Below, piece by piece: positions 9,598-20,723 of a stretch of DNA of 64,000 nucleotides. Each line of letters begins with the position of its first letter. Within the stretch, counting starts at the first letter, position 1. The notes under the pieces were generated by a model, which saw only the letters and a list, made by a program, of their open reading frames with translations, was not told the origin of the DNA and ran no database searches. The DNA is taken from NCBI RefSeq assembly GCF_031880315.1, contig NZ_CP134771.1:4056501-4120500 (forward strand), written 5' to 3'. The position numbers and the translations under genes were made by a program. This DNA is from Pseudomonas baltica (GTDB lineage Bacteria; Pseudomonadota; Gammaproteobacteria; Pseudomonadales; Pseudomonadaceae).

Positions 9598-10269
9598 ATG
9601 GACCTCGACGCGCTGCCCGGCGGCGGCCAGGACATTCTTGGCGCCGTGGCCGAACGCTTGTTGGGTTGCTTGCGCGATGCCGAGCGGGTGGTGCTGGTGG
9701 CCAATAACCCGGCTATCGAAGCGGTAGACTTCGAGGCCCTCGAGCTCGGGCCGCGCGATGTGGTGGTGAGCTTCAATCTTTGCATCAAATGGCCGTTGCT
9801 GAGCAATCGTTGGACCAACGTCTTCGTGCACGGCTTCAATGCGCCCGACCACTACTTTTTCGGCCTGCCCTATTCGCCTGAAGTCCAAGCCCTGTGGCAG
9901 AACCCCCAAGGGCGCTGCTTCACTGTACTGGTGGGCGTCGCCGATGCCATGTCAGCGCTGCCTGACGTCACCCTGTTGCGCGAGCGCATGCCGCTGCCGG
10001 TTTTGTGGAATTACCCACTGGCCCGCGCCGATGGCAAGCGCTTCGTCGGCCCGACCACAGGTTTCAATGCACTGGTGCTGTTCGATTGGCTGCGGCGCGA
10101 GCAAGGGCTCAACTACAAGTTGCTCACCCTGGGCTACTCGAATGAGGCCGGCAAGTTGTGGAGCGGTCATGCCTGGGATTATGAGCGCGCCTGGCTGGCG
10201 GCGGCGAACGTCGAGACGATCGCCCTGCACAAGCGCCGTTGGTGGCAACGCATGTTGAAGCGTCGCTGA
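9598..10269 (+). CDS. Unassigned protein, sialyltransferase-like pattern
   Basis: This roughly 224-residue protein cannot be named with confidence. VVLVANNPAIEAVDFEAL followed by VVVSFNLC (about 31-61) and PTTGFNALVLFDWL later on resemble the two nucleotide-binding motifs seen in GT29/GT42 sialyltransferase-like proteins (a VxGNS-type motif with R/N after it, then a P-[ST]-T-G motif). The C-terminus is strongly basic (HKRRWWQRMLKRR), as in membrane-associated LPS enzymes. The start is uncertain: GTG at 9583 overlaps the upstream stop (GTGA), while ATG at 9598 has GGTGAGG just upstream. Context points to LPS core or capping sugars. Confidence 0.6.
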   Translation: MDLDALPGGGQDILGAVAERLLGCLRDAERVVLVANNPAIEAVDFEALELGPRDVVVSFNLCIKWPLLSNRWTNVFVHGFNAPDHYFFGLPYSPEVQALWQNPQGRCFTVLVGVADAMSALPDVTLLRERMPLPVLWNYPLARADGKRFVGPTTGFNALVLFDWLRREQGLNYKLLTLGYSNEAGKLWSGHAWDYERAWLAAANVETIALHKRRWWQRMLKRR

Positions 10270-10309
10270 GACGGCGACTTTCTTTATTTCGGGTTCAAGG
10301 TGCAATGCA

Positions 10310-11113
10310 GTGTTGAAAGTGGCCGTCGCGTTTTTCGGAATTCCCAGGAATTCCGCAATCTGTTTCCCTTCCATCCACCAGCAGGTGCTGGCACAGATCC
10401 CCTCCGGCGCACAGGTGCAGTGCTTCTATCATATGTACCAGGTCGACAGCGTGCAAAACCTGCGGTCCGGCGAGCAGGGTGCATTGATGGCCGACAACTA
10501 CGAGCCGTTCGCGGCCATGACCGGCGTGCTCGAAAGCAATGACGGTGTGCTGGAACGCTGGGATTTCGAGCGCATCAAGGCGCTGGGAGATACCTGGGCC
10601 GACGAGCATGCTTCGGTGCGCAACCTCATTCTCCAACTCAACTCGTTGCATGCCGTTACGGCGATGGTGGAGGCATTCGAGCCTGACTTCGTGGTCTTCG
10701 TGCGACCCGACATCGAATACCACAGCCCGCTGCCCAGCTACGTATTCAAGCATGCCGAGGCGCGGCATTTGAATGCCTATATTCCCGACTGGCAGTGGTG
10801 GGGTGGGCTCAATGACCGTTTTGCCATCTGCGGGCGAGACGTTTATTGGGCCTATGGTCGCCGCGTCGAGCAGATTTTCGAATTCTGTGCTGCCACGGGC
10901 CGCAAGCTGCATTCCGAGCGTTTGCTGAAATTCGTGCTGCAGGGCGCCGGGGCCAAGGTGTGCCTGTTGCCGACCACGGCGTCACGGGTGCGGATCAACG
11001 GAGCCTACGCCGAGGAGGATTTCTCTGGCAAGCACGGCATGGGCAAGCGCGAAAACCGCTATTTCCATCTGTTTGCGCGCCTGCGCACCTGGGCCGACAA
11101 GCGTCGGGGGTGA
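10310..11113 (+). CDS. Unassigned protein, FFGxPR-type putative glycosyltransferase
   Basis: The 267-residue product starts MLKVAVAFFGIPRNSAICFPSI, a pattern found in a family of uncharacterised glycosyltransferase-like proteins that begin with FFGxPR, and contains FVVFVRPDIEYHSPLP (about 127-142), where the acidic pair could serve as a DxD-like site. FAICGRDVYWAYG and HSERLLKFVL further match that kind of protein. GTG at 10310 is the only reasonable start upstream of the conserved region. It lies 40 bp after the previous gene and ends 8 bp from a convergent gene, closing the LPS block. Function is inferred from location and weak motifs only. Confidence 0.6.
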   Translation: MLKVAVAFFGIPRNSAICFPSIHQQVLAQIPSGAQVQCFYHMYQVDSVQNLRSGEQGALMADNYEPFAAMTGVLESNDGVLERWDFERIKALGDTWADEHASVRNLILQLNSLHAVTAMVEAFEPDFVVFVRPDIEYHSPLPSYVFKHAEARHLNAYIPDWQWWGGLNDRFAICGRDVYWAYGRRVEQIFEFCAATGRKLHSERLLKFVLQGAGAKVCLLPTTASRVRINGAYAEEDFSGKHGMGKRENRYFHLFARLRTWADKRRG

Positions 11114-11121
11114 CATCCGCC

Positions 11122-12087
11122 TCACCCCGGCAAATGCCCCCGCACCATGCGCACCAGCTTGCGCGCCTTGACCCGCAGGCGCACCAGGCCGGTCCGCTGG
11201 TTCTTGGGCAGCACCAGGCCTTGCTGCTCGACCCAATCCTTCCAGCGAATGCGCTCATCGCGCACCACCCAGCCTTCCTGGGCGGCGAAGCTTTCAGCCA
11301 GGAACACCCCGCGGGTGCTGGCCGGGATCAGCTTGTCGCGCTTGAGGGTATAGAGCTTGGGCACCGGCTTGCCGTCCAGCAGGGGCAGCAGATAGAGGTC
11401 GGGGCGACGGCGGTCGAGGTGCGTCTCGAGCTGGCCCTTGTCGAGTTTCTCGTCGACATGGAACAGGCTCAGCACCTTGGCTTCGCGGGGGATCTCCAGG
11501 CGCAGATCGTAGACCAGCTGCAGGGATGCGGTGGGGAGGTGCACGTAGGCCCGCGGGCGCTCGATCAGGTTGAGGCTGCCACAGCGCACCGGCTTGGCTG
11601 CACCCATGCGCGGGCTGAGGGTGAAGGGTGCGGATTCTCGGTAGCGCAGAGTGGGCTCATAGGGTGCCGGTAGCCAGGTGTCCTTGAAGCGGCCGTTGAG
11701 CCAGCCGTCGGGGGTTTCCAGCAGGCACTCTTCGGCCACTTCCTGCACGGCGGTGTGCAGCGGCAGGTTGAGTTCGTGGGCGGGCACGTAGCCGGAGATC
11801 AGCTTGAGCACCACGTCGCCACGGTCCACGCGGCGCTGGCGCACCAGCACCCAGTAGTCGCGGTTCTGCCAGTTGAGGGTCAGGCGCACCGACACGCCGA
11901 GGTTGGCCAGTTCGATGGAAAAACGTTGCGGATCGTCGATGGCGACCGGCTTGCGGCGCTCGAGCGTCTGGGCGAAATTCAGCGGCATGCCGACCCCTTC
12001 GTAGCTCAGGGAGTCGGCAGTGGCTTCGACGAACAGGGGCAGTGTCTTGAAGTTGCTGGGGTTCTTCTTTTTAAGCAATCGCGGCAT
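11122..12087 (-). CDS. Conserved protein of unknown function
   Basis: This 321-residue protein has no domain I recognise. The N-terminus is basic (MPRLLKKKNPSNFKTLP); the middle is mixed beta-rich sequence, and the C-terminus is basic too (RLRVKARKLVRMVRGHLPG). There is no signal peptide or membrane segment, and no cluster of Cys or His. It stands alone on the minus strand, convergent with the LPS genes and about 40 bp downstream of the aldo/keto reductase gene, so it may share that transcript. Homologues in pseudomonads are sometimes labelled ABC-transporter ATPase, but I see no Walker motif and do not support that label. Confidence 0.75.
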   Translation of the reverse strand: MPRLLKKKNPSNFKTLPLFVEATADSLSYEGVGMPLNFAQTLERRKPVAIDDPQRFSIELANLGVSVRLTLNWQNRDYWVLVRQRRVDRGDVVLKLISGYVPAHELNLPLHTAVQEVAEECLLETPDGWLNGRFKDTWLPAPYEPTLRYRESAPFTLSPRMGAAKPVRCGSLNLIERPRAYVHLPTASLQLVYDLRLEIPREAKVLSLFHVDEKLDKGQLETHLDRRRPDLYLLPLLDGKPVPKLYTLKRDKLIPASTRGVFLAESFAAQEGWVVRDERIRWKDWVEQQGLVLPKNQRTGLVRLRVKARKLVRMVRGHLPG

Positions 12088-12128
12088 GTCGGCTCCTTCT
12101 GGCGTCGGGGTCGGCCGCGACGGCGGCG

Positions 12129-12941
12129 CTAAGGGCGGCGTAGCACGGACGCCGCCGTATTGACGTTGTGGGCAAGGTGCAGCGGGTTGATCGTCCCGAC
12201 AATAGCACTGGCGATGCCGGGGCGGTCAAACAACAATTCGAAGCTGGCGCGCACCGGGTCGACGCCTGGGGTCAGGCAGACGTGGCCGCTGGCCAGGGCC
12301 TTTTTCACCAGAATGCCCTTGCCATGTTGCTGCGCTTGGTCGATGACTGGCGCCTCCGATTGCTCGCTCAGGTTATAAGTGACCATGGCGCAATCGCCGC
12401 GTTCCAGGGCCTTGAGGCCGCCGGCCACGGTTTTGCCGGAAAAGCCGAACGCCAGCAGCTTGCCTTCGCGCTTGAGTTGCTCGAGGGTGTCATAGACGCC
12501 GGTCTGTTCGAGTATGAACAGGTCGTTGCCATCGGAGTGCACCAGAACCATTTCCAGATGATCTGTTTCGAGACGTTTCAGGCTGCGCTCAACCGAAAGG
12601 CGGGTGTGCTCGGCGCTGAAGTCGAAGTGCGATTGGCCGCCTGCGAATTCTTCACCGACCTTGCTGACGATCACCCAGTCATTGCGTTGCCCGCGCAGCA
12701 GCGGGCCCAGGCGTTCTTCACTGATGCCATAGGCGGGCGCGGTGTCGATCAGGTTGATGCCCAGGCCGCGTGCCTGGTTGAGCAGGGCGCGGGCTTGATA
12801 ATCGTCGGGGATGGTGAAGCCGTTGGGGTATTTGACCCCTTGGTCGCGGCCCAGCTTGACAGTGCCCAGGCCCAACGGCGAAACCATCAGGCCGGTGCTG
12901 CCCAGCGGGCGGTGCAGGTCGTGCAGGGTGGCGATAGTCAT
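12129..12941 (-). CDS. Aldo/keto reductase
   Basis: This is a 270-residue NADPH-dependent AKR-type oxidoreductase. LGSTGLMVSPLGLGTVKLG is the usual first strand, DTAPAYGISEERLG (about 74-87) carries the catalytic Asp and Tyr, and VSKVGEEF, VLVHSDG and the C-terminal SAIVGTINPLHLAHN are typical later elements; the Lys is the one in SKVG. The ATG at 12941 overlaps the stop of the FAD oxidoreductase gene by 4 bp (ATGA), so the two are coupled, as in P. aeruginosa PA4991-PA4992. Substrate unknown. Confidence 0.88.
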   Translation of the reverse strand: MTIATLHDLHRPLGSTGLMVSPLGLGTVKLGRDQGVKYPNGFTIPDDYQARALLNQARGLGINLIDTAPAYGISEERLGPLLRGQRNDWVIVSKVGEEFAGGQSHFDFSAEHTRLSVERSLKRLETDHLEMVLVHSDGNDLFILEQTGVYDTLEQLKREGKLLAFGFSGKTVAGGLKALERGDCAMVTYNLSEQSEAPVIDQAQQHGKGILVKKALASGHVCLTPGVDPVRASFELLFDRPGIASAIVGTINPLHLAHNVNTAASVLRRP

Positions 12942-14113
12942 GGCAGCAGTTGCTCCCAAGGGGTCTGCCCGAGCGCCGGACGCGGCAGCTCGGGCAAGGT
13001 AGCAGAGGCAGCGGGGACGATGGCATCGCGTTGCAGCGCGCTGATCACCCGTTCGGCAAAGTCCGGCGCCAGTGCCAGTTTGGTCGGCCAGCCCACCAGC
13101 AGGCGCCCTTGCTCGGCGAGGAAGGCGTTGTCCGGGCGCACCAATCCGGATTGAGCGGGCTCGGCGCGGTTGACCCGCAGGGTGGCCCACTGCACCTGGC
13201 TGAGGTCGATCCATGGCAGCAACTGACCGAGTTCCTTGCGCGCGGCGGCGATCTGCGCGGCGGGCTCACGGGCCACGCCGTCGGCTTCGGCGATATCGCC
13301 GCCCAGGTACCAGACCCACTGGCCATCGGCTGCCGGATGGCTGGTCACGGTGATACGCGGTTTCGGCCCACCCCCCAGGCAGTGGGCGTACAGCGGCTTG
13401 AGGCTGGCACCTTTGGCAAGGATCATGTGCAGCGGGCGGGTCTGCATCTTCGGCTGCTGGATATCCAGCGCCTGGAGCAGATCGGCGGTGCCTTCGCCGG
13501 CGCTGAGCACGATACGCTGCGCGCGAATTTCCCGGCCGTCGACCACCAGGCCGCAGAGCTGATCTCCTTCATGCAGCGGGACGATGTGCTCGCCGGCCAT
13601 GAGGCTGTCACCGCCGAGTTCGGCCAGACGGGTGATCACGCTAGGCACATCCACCACCAGCTCGGCCAGGCGATAGACCTTGCCCTTGAACGCTTTGTCC
13701 TGCAGCGCCGGCGGCAACTGATCGCCTTTGACCTGGTCGACACGGCCGCGCACCGCCTTGCTGGCGAAGAAGCTGGTGAGGTTGCCGGCCAGGGTCCCCG
13801 GCGACCACAGGTAGTGCGCCTCGGACAACAGTCGGGCGCCGCGCAGATCCACGTCCCCAGCGCCGGCAAAGGCGTCGCGCCAGCGCTGCGGCATTTCGGC
13901 GATGGCTTCCGAGGCCCCGGTGAGCGCGCCATGCAGCGCATATTTGGCGCCGCCATGGATGATCCCCTGGGACTTGAGACTCTGCCCGCCACCCAGACCT
14001 GCACGCTCCACCAGCACGGTCGAGTAGCCCAGGCGGCGCAAGCGCGCATTGAGCCACAGCCCGGCGACGCCGGCGCCGACGATCAGGACGTCAGTGTTGA
14101 GAGCGGATGGCAT
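12938..14113 (-). CDS. FAD-dependent oxidoreductase
   Basis: This 391-residue protein opens with a dinucleotide-binding fold: VLIVGAGVAGLWLNARLRRLGYSTVLVE (about 9-36, GxGxxG plus terminal acid). The DAO-like middle contains QSLKSQGIIHGGAKYAL, and a second FAD contact GRLLVGWPTKLALAPDFAE lies near residue 345. It resembles the DadA/GlpD superfamily, but no substrate is evident. The start MPSALNTDV at 14113 is chosen because it places the fold directly at the N-terminus. It is coupled to the downstream aldo/keto reductase. Confidence 0.87.
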   Translation of the reverse strand: MPSALNTDVLIVGAGVAGLWLNARLRRLGYSTVLVERAGLGGGQSLKSQGIIHGGAKYALHGALTGASEAIAEMPQRWRDAFAGAGDVDLRGARLLSEAHYLWSPGTLAGNLTSFFASKAVRGRVDQVKGDQLPPALQDKAFKGKVYRLAELVVDVPSVITRLAELGGDSLMAGEHIVPLHEGDQLCGLVVDGREIRAQRIVLSAGEGTADLLQALDIQQPKMQTRPLHMILAKGASLKPLYAHCLGGGPKPRITVTSHPAADGQWVWYLGGDIAEADGVAREPAAQIAAARKELGQLLPWIDLSQVQWATLRVNRAEPAQSGLVRPDNAFLAEQGRLLVGWPTKLALAPDFAERVISALQRDAIVPAASATLPELPRPALGQTPWEQLLP

Positions 14114-14196
14114 GCTGGGGACCTCGATGGCAGAGACAGGGCGGCAGTATACAGGCACGAGTGATTCGGTGATCTCTTCGCGGGCACAGGCAGCGA

Positions 14197-14529
14197 TCAA
14201 TGCCCCGCCGTATTCGAAAACAACTGAATGACCACCACCCCGCAGACGATCAGCCCCATCCCCAGCATCGCCGGCACATCGAGCTTCTGCCCATAGATGA
14301 ACAACGCCGCGATGCTGACCATGACGATGCCCATGCCCGCCCACACCGCGTAGGCGACGCCCACCGGAATGCTGCGCACCACCAGCGTGAGCATCCAGAA
14401 CGCCGTGGCATAGCCGAGGATGACCAGGATCAGCGGCAGCGGTGTGCTGAAACCCTTGACGGCTTTCATCGAGACGGTAGCGATCACTTCGGCGCAGATG
14501 GCGATCGCAAGATAGTAGTAGGCAGTCAT
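14197..14529 (-). CDS. SMR family multidrug/proton antiporter (EmrE-like)
   Basis: This 110-residue protein has four hydrophobic helices. Glu14 in the first helix (AICAEVIATVSMKA) is the essential proton/drug-binding residue of EmrE, and AYAVWAGMGIVMVS in helix 3 matches the family's AYAxWxG signature. It acts as a dimer in the inner membrane, exporting lipophilic cations. The start at 14529 has a good ribosome site (GGGAG); an upstream extension would spoil the N-terminus. It is divergent from a LysR gene, the probable regulator. Confidence 0.92.
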   Translation of the reverse strand: MTAYYYLAIAICAEVIATVSMKAVKGFSTPLPLILVILGYATAFWMLTLVVRSIPVGVAYAVWAGMGIVMVSIAALFIYGQKLDVPAMLGMGLIVCGVVVIQLFSNTAGH

Positions 14530-14614
14530 GGTAAATCTCCCAGATTGGATGCCAGCCCTTCGCTGCAGGCAATGGCAGTATTTTCGCGATTTCGCCAGGT
14601 GCGGTACAGTCATT

Positions 14615-14637
14615 ACCTATCTGCACAGGAGATAGGT
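14615..14637. promoter_or_regulatory. Perfect inverted repeat in the SMR/LysR divergent region
   Basis: ACCTATCT and AGATAGGT form perfect 8-bp arms around a 7-bp spacer, ending 4 bp before the LysR start codon. The right arm overlaps that gene's ribosome site (AGGAG at 14627-14631). This is the layout of a LysR-type autoregulatory operator, or an RNA hairpin that would hide the ribosome site. Confidence 0.55.
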
Positions 14638-14641
14638 CGTC

Positions 14642-15535
14642 ATGGCCCAAACTCAATGGAATCTCGAACAGATCCGCTTGTTCGTCAAAGTCGCTGAACA
14701 GCGTTCGTTTTCAGCGGTGTCACGGGATCTGCACCGTGCCCAGTCGGCGGTCAGCAGCGCCATCGCCTTGCTGGAAGCGGACCTTGGGGTGGTGCTGTTC
14801 GAGCGCAGCAGTGGTCGGCAGCCGCAACTCACCGAGGCGGGCAGGGCGCTGCTCGACGAGGCCCGCGAGGTACTGCGCCAATGCGAGCGCCTTGATGGCC
14901 GGGCGCTGGCGTTGATGCGCGGGCAGGAGGCGCAATTGCGCCTGGCGCAGGATGAGGCGATGCCCTATCAGCCGGTGATCGACGGGCTGCAAGCCTTTGC
15001 CGGGGCCTTCCCGGCGGTGCAGGTGCAGATTGCCAATGCCGCCCAGGGCGACGTTGCCAGGCGCCTGGTGGATCGTCATGCCGACCTGGGCTTGCTGTTT
15101 CGCCACGAGCAGATTCCTGCCGAGTTGGAGAGGCGCGCGCTAGGCCGGGTCGAGATGGTCACCGTGTGCCCCAGCGGGCATCCGCTGGCGGGGGAGCCAC
15201 GGGTCAGCCGCCAGCAGTTGGCGCGCCACCGGCAGTTGCTGATCGCAGTGCAGAGCAGCGGATTCCCCGGCGGCGAGGCGATCAGCCCGCACATCTGGCG
15301 CGCCGACAGTTTCTACATGATCGCCGAATTGCTGCGTTGCGGCCTGGGCTGGGCCTGGCTGCCGCGTCATGTGGTGCAATACCCGGCGTACCAGGGGTCG
15401 ATGGTCGAGCTGGTCAGCGATTGGACGCCGCCGCCCTTGGTGGTGGAGTTGGCCTGGCGGCGTGATGCGCCGCTGGGGCCGGCGGGGCAGTGGTTGGCGG
15501 AGCGCTTTGCGCTGGAGTTGCAGGCGATCGGGTGA
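14642..15535 (+). CDS. LysR family transcriptional regulator
   Basis: This 297-residue LTTR has a winged-helix domain at the N-terminus (LEQIRLFVKVAEQRSFSAVSRDLHRAQSAVSSAIALLEADLGVVLFERSS, about 6-56) and a periplasmic-binding-like effector domain from about residue 95. The ATG at 14642 follows AGGAG. It is divergent from the SMR pump gene, with a perfect palindrome in the intervening 112 bp, so it probably controls the pump and itself. The effector is unknown. Confidence 0.92.
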   Translation: MAQTQWNLEQIRLFVKVAEQRSFSAVSRDLHRAQSAVSSAIALLEADLGVVLFERSSGRQPQLTEAGRALLDEAREVLRQCERLDGRALALMRGQEAQLRLAQDEAMPYQPVIDGLQAFAGAFPAVQVQIANAAQGDVARRLVDRHADLGLLFRHEQIPAELERRALGRVEMVTVCPSGHPLAGEPRVSRQQLARHRQLLIAVQSSGFPGGEAISPHIWRADSFYMIAELLRCGLGWAWLPRHVVQYPAYQGSMVELVSDWTPPPLVVELAWRRDAPLGPAGQWLAERFALELQAIG

Positions 15536-15623
15536 GGGCAATTGCGGGCCTCTTCAGCGCCGAAAGGGCCCTCAGATTCGCCATAGGTGCCAAGCACCTG
15601 ACGCCAAGGTAAACTCCGCCGCC

Positions 15624-16895
15624 ATGAACAGAACTCTCTACACCTTGCTGTTTCACCTCGGCCTGCCGATCCTGGCGATACGCCTGTGGCTGCGCGCGCG
15701 CAAAGCGCCGGCCTATGCACGGCGCATCCGCGAACGTTTCGGTTTCGGTCTGCCACCGATGCAGCGGGGTGGCATCTGGGTCCACGCGGTCTCGGTGGGC
15801 GAGAGCATCGCCGCCGCGCCGATGATCCGCGAGCTGCTCAAGCGCTATCCGCAGCAGGCCATCACCGTGACCTGCATGACGCCTACTGGCAGCGAGCGCA
15901 TCCTCGCGCTGTTCGCTGACGAGCCGCGCATCCAGCACTGCTACCTGCCCTATGACCTGCCATGGGCATCGGCGCGTTTCCTCGATCACCTGCAGCCTCG
16001 GCTGGCGGTGATCATGGAGACCGAACTGTGGCCCAATCATATTCATCAATGCGCCCGTCGCGGCATTCCCGTTGCCTTGGCTAACGGTCGCCTGTCGCAA
16101 CGTTCCGCTCGGGGCTACGCGCGCTTTGCCGGCCTGACCCGGCCGATGCTGGCCGAGCTGAGCCTGCTGGCGATCCAGACCGAAGCCGAGGCCGAACGCT
16201 TTCGGCAATTGGGCGCGCGGCCTGAATGCGTACAGGTGACCGGCTCGATCAAGTTCGACCTGACCATCGATCCCGCCCTGGTCGCGCGTGCCGACGCATT
16301 GCGCAGTCAGTGGCAGGCCGGCAGCCGCCCGATCTGGATCGCCGCCAGCACCCACGAAGGCGAAGATGAGGTCATCCTCAACGCGCATCGACAGTTGCTC
16401 GCGACCCACTCCGATGCGCTGCTGATACTGGTTCCGCGCCACCCTGAGCGTTTCAATAGTGTTTTCAGCCTGTGCGCGCAGCAGGGCTTCGCCACGGCCC
16501 GGCGCTCCCTTGAGCAGCCCGTCGATGCGCAGGTCTCGGTGCTGCTGGGCGATACCATGGGCGAGCTGCTGTTCCTCTATGCCTTGGCCGACATCACCTT
16601 CGTCGGCGGCAGCCTGGTGGCCAACGGCGGTCACAATCTGCTCGAACCGGCGGCGCTGGCCAAGCCGGTGCTCAGCGGCCCGCACCTGTTCAACTTCCTC
16701 GAAATCGCCGCCATGCTGCGCAGTGCCGGTGCCTTGCAAGAGGTCGACGACGCCGACGGCCTGGCCACCGCCGTACAACGCCTCATCGAACTGCCCCGCG
16801 ACGCCGCAAAAATGGGCACGGCGGGCGTGGCGGTGATGAAGGCCAATCAGGGGGCGCTGGAACGGTTGCTCGCGGGGTTGGCGCGGTTGGTGTGA
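15624..16895 (+). CDS. waaA: 3-deoxy-D-manno-octulosonic acid (Kdo) transferase
   Basis: WaaA adds Kdo to lipid IVA, the first step of LPS core assembly. The 423-residue protein has a short N-terminal membrane anchor (LYTLLFHLGLPILAIRLW), then GGIWVHAVSVGESIAAAP with the catalytic Glu region (about 47-64), METELWPN (about 131), and the C-terminal donor site GGSLVANGGHNLLEPAALAKPV (about 329-350), all hallmarks of the KdtA family. The ATG at 15624 gives the family's usual N-terminus. The gene converges on tolC; the 85 bp between holds no clear terminator. Confidence 0.96.
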   Translation: MNRTLYTLLFHLGLPILAIRLWLRARKAPAYARRIRERFGFGLPPMQRGGIWVHAVSVGESIAAAPMIRELLKRYPQQAITVTCMTPTGSERILALFADEPRIQHCYLPYDLPWASARFLDHLQPRLAVIMETELWPNHIHQCARRGIPVALANGRLSQRSARGYARFAGLTRPMLAELSLLAIQTEAEAERFRQLGARPECVQVTGSIKFDLTIDPALVARADALRSQWQAGSRPIWIAASTHEGEDEVILNAHRQLLATHSDALLILVPRHPERFNSVFSLCAQQGFATARRSLEQPVDAQVSVLLGDTMGELLFLYALADITFVGGSLVANGGHNLLEPAALAKPVLSGPHLFNFLEIAAMLRSAGALQEVDDADGLATAVQRLIELPRDAAKMGTAGVAVMKANQGALERLLAGLARLV

Positions 16896-16980
16896 CGCTG
16901 ATTGGCGTGTCTGAACCCCTTCTCAGAAATCTCTTACAGGGTCTTGGGAAATAGCCCCCTCTGATTCTATGTGAAGGCGG

Positions 16981-18426
16981 TTATTTCTTTTTCTTCGCCG
17001 GCGTCAATAACGCCTGCGCCGCAGCGGCCAGATCCGGCGGCAGGAAGTCCTTGTCCGGGTTGTAATCCGGCTTGAGATAACGCGCCAGGTCTTGCAGGTC
17101 CTGCGGGCTCAAGGTCCCGGCGGCTTGCTTGAGACGCAGATTGTCGAGGATGTAGTCGTAGCGCGAATTGTTGTAATCGCGCACCGAGGCATACAGCTGA
17201 CGCTGGGCATCGAGCACGTCGACGATGTTGCGGGTGCCGACCTGATAGCCGATCTCGGTGGCTTCGACGGCGCTCTGGTTGGAGATGATCGACTGCTTGC
17301 GGGCCGCCACCTCTTCCACGTCGGTGTTCACTGCGCGGTGCAGATTGCGAGTGTTCTCGACCACCTGGCGGCGCAGGCTTTCACGCTGTTGCTCGCTTTG
17401 CACCAAGCGCTGATAGGCCTGGCGGACCTGGGAGCTGACCATGCCGCCGCTGTAGAGCGGGATGTTGACCTGCACACCGATCGAGCGCCGGGACACGTCG
17501 CTGCCATACACCAGGCCCGGGGTCTCGGTCGGGTTGCTGAGCTGGAAGTTGTCGTTGTCGCCTTTCTCGTATTGCGCCACCAGATCCACCGTGGGCGCGT
17601 GTCCGGCCTTGCGCTGGCGCAGGGTTTCTTCGGCGGCGGTGACGGCGTAGTTGCTCGCCAGCAGGTTGAGGTTCTGCTGCGATGCGGTGTCGACCCAGGC
17701 CTTGGCGTCGTTGGGGCTCGGCGTCAGGATCGGCAAGGTATGCACGATGCCCTGCAAGGCGATGTACTCGCGGTTGGTCAGGGTCACCAAAGCCTGCAAG
17801 GCGTCGTCGACCTGGCGTTGTGCGGTCAGCCGCGAAGCGCGGGCGGTGTCGTAGCTGGCCTGGGACTGCAGCACATCGGTCTTGTCCGACAGGCCGACAT
17901 CGAAGCGGCCGTTGGATTGGTCGAGCTGGCGCTTGAAGGCCGCTTCTTCGGCCTTGGTCGCGGCCAGGGTGTCCTCGGCACGCAGCACCGCGAAATAACT
18001 CTCGGCGCTTTGCAGGATCAGGTTCTGTTCGGTGGCCGACAGCTGCAACGCCGCCTGTTCATCCTGGGATTTCGCGGCCTTTAGCTGAAACCAGCGGTCG
18101 GCGCGAAAGATCGGCTGATTCAGGGTCGCTCGATAAGAGTTGCCGCTGCGATTGAGCACCTGTTCAGGTTGGTCCAGCGCAGTGCGAGTGTTGTTGATAT
18201 CGCTGCCCAGCGACAGGTTCGGCAGCAGGCCGGCACGGGCCTGGGGGACGTTCTCGCGCGTTGCGGCATAGTCGGCGCGGGAGGCCGCCAGGTCGGCGTT
18301 GTTGCTGACCGCTTCCTGATAAACGCTCACCAGATCGGTATTGCTCGCCAGGGACGGTTCGGCCGCCCATGCGGTGGCATGGGAGGCACAGGACACGGCA
18401 AGCGCCAGTGAGAATTTGCGCAACAT
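16981..18426 (-). CDS. tolC: TolC family outer-membrane efflux/secretion protein
   Basis: This 481-residue protein has a signal peptide (LALAVSCASHATAWA, cleavage about residue 22) and two tandem TolC repeats (about 30-235 and 245-445) rich in coiled-coil heptads, with YRATLNQPIFR and VQVNIPLYSGG at the repeat boundaries. As a trimer it would form the outer-membrane channel of tripartite pumps or type I secretion. In PAO1 the gene upstream of thiC in this orientation is opmH, the closest TolC homologue. The tail ends with four lysines. It is transcribed divergently from thiC. Confidence 0.92.
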   Translation of the reverse strand: MLRKFSLALAVSCASHATAWAAEPSLASNTDLVSVYQEAVSNNADLAASRADYAATRENVPQARAGLLPNLSLGSDINNTRTALDQPEQVLNRSGNSYRATLNQPIFRADRWFQLKAAKSQDEQAALQLSATEQNLILQSAESYFAVLRAEDTLAATKAEEAAFKRQLDQSNGRFDVGLSDKTDVLQSQASYDTARASRLTAQRQVDDALQALVTLTNREYIALQGIVHTLPILTPSPNDAKAWVDTASQQNLNLLASNYAVTAAEETLRQRKAGHAPTVDLVAQYEKGDNDNFQLSNPTETPGLVYGSDVSRRSIGVQVNIPLYSGGMVSSQVRQAYQRLVQSEQQRESLRRQVVENTRNLHRAVNTDVEEVAARKQSIISNQSAVEATEIGYQVGTRNIVDVLDAQRQLYASVRDYNNSRYDYILDNLRLKQAAGTLSPQDLQDLARYLKPDYNPDKDFLPPDLAAAAQALLTPAKKKK

Positions 18427-20717
<2,291 letters not shown>

Positions 20718-20723
20718 GCCACA

